Assembly: GCA_021772875.1 (NCBI GenBank)
Contig: JAJFLD010000165.1
Span: 1 to 14,866 of the forward strand
Source of the DNA: Ghiorsea sp.
GTDB lineage: Bacteria > Pseudomonadota > Zetaproteobacteria > Mariprofundales > Mariprofundaceae
Direction of reading: 5' to 3'
Length of the DNA stretch: 14,866 nt
Under the pieces are notes generated by a model, which had not been told where the DNA came from, made no database searches, and saw nothing but the letters and a program-made list of their open reading frames with translations. The translations under genes and the position numbers were made by a program. This document shows, piece after piece, positions 13,365-14,866 of this stretch. The first letter of the stretch is position 1. Every line of letters begins with the position of its first letter.

Positions 13365-14866
13365 ATGAAACATCAAGATCCCGTATGCAGCATGCAAGTC
13401 GAAAAAAACGCACCATATCAATACAAATATCAAGAAGAAAACTTCTATTTTTGCAGCCAAAAGTGCAAAGATAAATTTATTGCTGAACCCAAAGTTTATA
13501 CTTCTTCGCAGAAGGATCAAACCGTCCTTAAAAGTAGTGCAGTAGGTGAATATGTCTGCCCTATGCATCCAGAAGTGACAAGCGATAAGCCTGGCGCATG
13601 CCCAAAATGCGGCATGGCTTTAGAGCCACGTACAGTTTCAGCAGAAGAAGATAATACAGAGCTCAATGATATGAGCAGACGATTTAAGGTCAGTGCCGTG
13701 TTATCAATACCCGTGTTTATTTTAGCCATGGTCGCAGATTTAGCACCATCGTTATTACCTGCTTCTTTGCACATGAGTACGGTACAATGGATTGAATTTA
13801 CACTTGCTACCCCCGTAGTGCTTTGGGGTGGTTGGCCATTTTTTGTGCGTTTTGTGGCTTCAATCCGAACATGGAATTTAAATATGTTTACCCTTATTGG
13901 GTTGGGTGTTGGTGTGGCATGGCTTTACAGCATGGTTGCATTGCTAGTACCTGATTTATTTCCGCCTTTGATGCAAATGGATGGCGGATTGGTAGATGTG
14001 TATTTTGAAGCGGCAGCTGTGATTACAACATTGGTTTTGTTGGGACAAGTGTTGGAGCTTCGGGCGCGTTCTCAAACCAATGCTGCGATTAAACTGTTGC
14101 TTGGTATGTCACCCAAAACAGCACGATTGGTAAAAAATGATGGCACAGAAGTGGATGTGCCTATGGAGGATGTGCAAGTTGGCGATGTGTTGCGCATTCG
14201 CCCCGGTGAGAAAGTACCAGTGGATGGTGTGGTCACAGAGGGTGAGAGCTTGGTGGATGAATCCATGGTCACAGGTGAACCTGTTTCGATTGAGAAGTTT
14301 ACAGGTGAGCAACTGATTGGTGCTACAGTGAATGGCAATGGCTCAATGTTAATGAAAGCCGAAAAGGTGGGGGCGGACACCTTACTTTCTCAGATTGTAA
14401 ACATGGTGGCAGATGCGCAACGTTCGCGTGCACCCATTCAAAAAATGGCAGATACCGTCGCAGGCTATTTTGTGCCTGTGGTGATTGGTATTGCGGCCCT
14501 AGCGTTTGCAGTTTGGTATTTTGTTGGCCCTGAACCAAAGCTTGCTCATGCTATGATTAATGCGGTTGCGGTGTTGATTATTGCTTGTCCTTGCGCTTTA
14601 GGTTTAGCAACGCCTATTTCCATTATGGTTGGCACAGGGCGAGGTGCAACCGCTGGCGTATTAATCAAAAATGCCGAAGCCTTAGAGATTATGGAAAAAG
14701 TAAACACTGTGGTCGTCGATAAAACAGGCACACTCACCGAAGGAAAACCAAGCTTAACAACGGTCATCCAAACTGCTGGTTTTGAGAAAGATGAAGTGTT
14801 GCGTATGGCTGCAAGCTTGGAGAAAGCTAGCGAACATCCGTTGGCAGCAGCGATTGTGGATGGAGC
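13365..14866 (+). CDS. copA: Cu(I)-exporting P1B-type ATPase with N-terminal YHS and HMBD domains (cut by window edge)
   Basis: The first 500 codons of an inner-membrane P-type ATPase that moves Cu(I) out of the cytoplasm. The N-terminus has a YHS-type domain (D-P-V-C-S-M at 5-10; C30 and C34 in F-C-S-Q-K-C), then a Cys-containing heavy-metal-binding domain (C-P-M-H-P-E-V at 65-71, C-P-K-C-G-M at 79-84). There is no G-M-T-C-x-x-C HMA domain. Membrane helices, the actuator motif T-G-E-P (303-306), the transport motif C-P-C (408-410), the phosphorylation motif D-K-T-G-T-L-T (D452) and S-E-H-P (H491-P492) follow in order. The C-P-C and H-P motifs identify the heavy-metal class, most likely Cu(I)/Ag(I). 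The rest of the ATP-binding domain and the last helices lie outside the window. It sits 63 bases after the oxidase, probably in the same operon. Confidence 0.95.
   Translation, partial: MKHQDPVCSMQVEKNAPYQYKYQEENFYFCSQKCKDKFIAEPKVYTSSQKDQTVLKSSAVGEYVCPMHPEVTSDKPGACPKCGMALEPRTVSAEEDNTELNDMSRRFKVSAVLSIPVFILAMVADLAPSLLPASLHMSTVQWIEFTLATPVVLWGGWPFFVRFVASIRTWNLNMFTLIGLGVGVAWLYSMVALLVPDLFPPLMQMDGGLVDVYFEAAAVITTLVLLGQVLELRARSQTNAAIKLLLGMSPKTARLVKNDGTEVDVPMEDVQVGDVLRIRPGEKVPVDGVVTEGESLVDESMVTGEPVSIEKFTGEQLIGATVNGNGSMLMKAEKVGADTLLSQIVNMVADAQRSRAPIQKMADTVAGYFVPVVIGIAALAFAVWYFVGPEPKLAHAMINAVAVLIIACPCALGLATPISIMVGTGRGATAGVLIKNAEALEIMEKVNTVVVDKTGTLTEGKPSLTTVIQTAGFEKDEVLRMAASLEKASEHPLAAAIVDG

Overview
This window looks like chromosome of a moderately AT-rich Gram-negative proteobacterium. 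It encodes outer-membrane, periplasmic and lipoprotein components, a Tat-exported oxidase, and a DUF484-type gene next to xerC, a neighbourhood known from Gammaproteobacteria and relatives. A zetaproteobacterium or a less common gammaproteobacterium would fit, but I cannot settle the class from the sequence alone. Codon usage looks even throughout, and I see no transposase, phage, CRISPR, rRNA or tRNA.

Left half (1-4460, all minus strand): one tightly packed run, transcribed right to left. The order is folA (dihydrofolate reductase), a secreted TPR protein, a secreted YkuD-fold murein peptidase of Csd6 type, a DUF484-GGDEF diguanylate cyclase, and xerC (cut by the window edge). The first four genes are joined by three successive 4-base ATGA overlaps, and xerC starts 7 bases after (or overlapping) the cyclase stop, so translational coupling is likely. 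The TPR protein and the murein peptidase end in the same NTF2-like domain, which suggests they work together on the cell wall.

Divergent region (4461-4576): about 115 bases with candidate promoters in both directions around a small perfect palindrome.

Right half (4577-14866, all plus strand): a copper/silver handling cluster. It begins with a small membrane or secreted protein with a CPHC motif. A complete CusCBA-type RND efflux system follows: an outer-membrane channel, an adaptor and an inner-membrane pump of the monovalent-cation class. Then come a tiny Met/His-rich lipoprotein, a Met/His-rich periplasmic protein with a YtkA/FixH-like domain, a Tat-exported lipoprotein multicopper oxidase, and a CopA-like Cu(I) P-type ATPase (cut by the window edge). 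The likely flow is: the ATPase moves Cu(I) from cytoplasm to periplasm, the oxidase converts Cu(I) to Cu(II), the Met/His-rich proteins bind or deliver Cu(I), and CusCBA expels it from the cell. No metal-responsive regulator lies inside the window.

The most unusual points are a tandemly duplicated metal-binding domain plus a Met-rich C-terminal tail in the CusB adaptor, two additional Met/His-rich proteins in the same cluster, the lipidated oxidase without a Met-rich insert, the DUF484-GGDEF fusion beside xerC, and the shared NTF2-like domain in neighbouring cell-wall genes.
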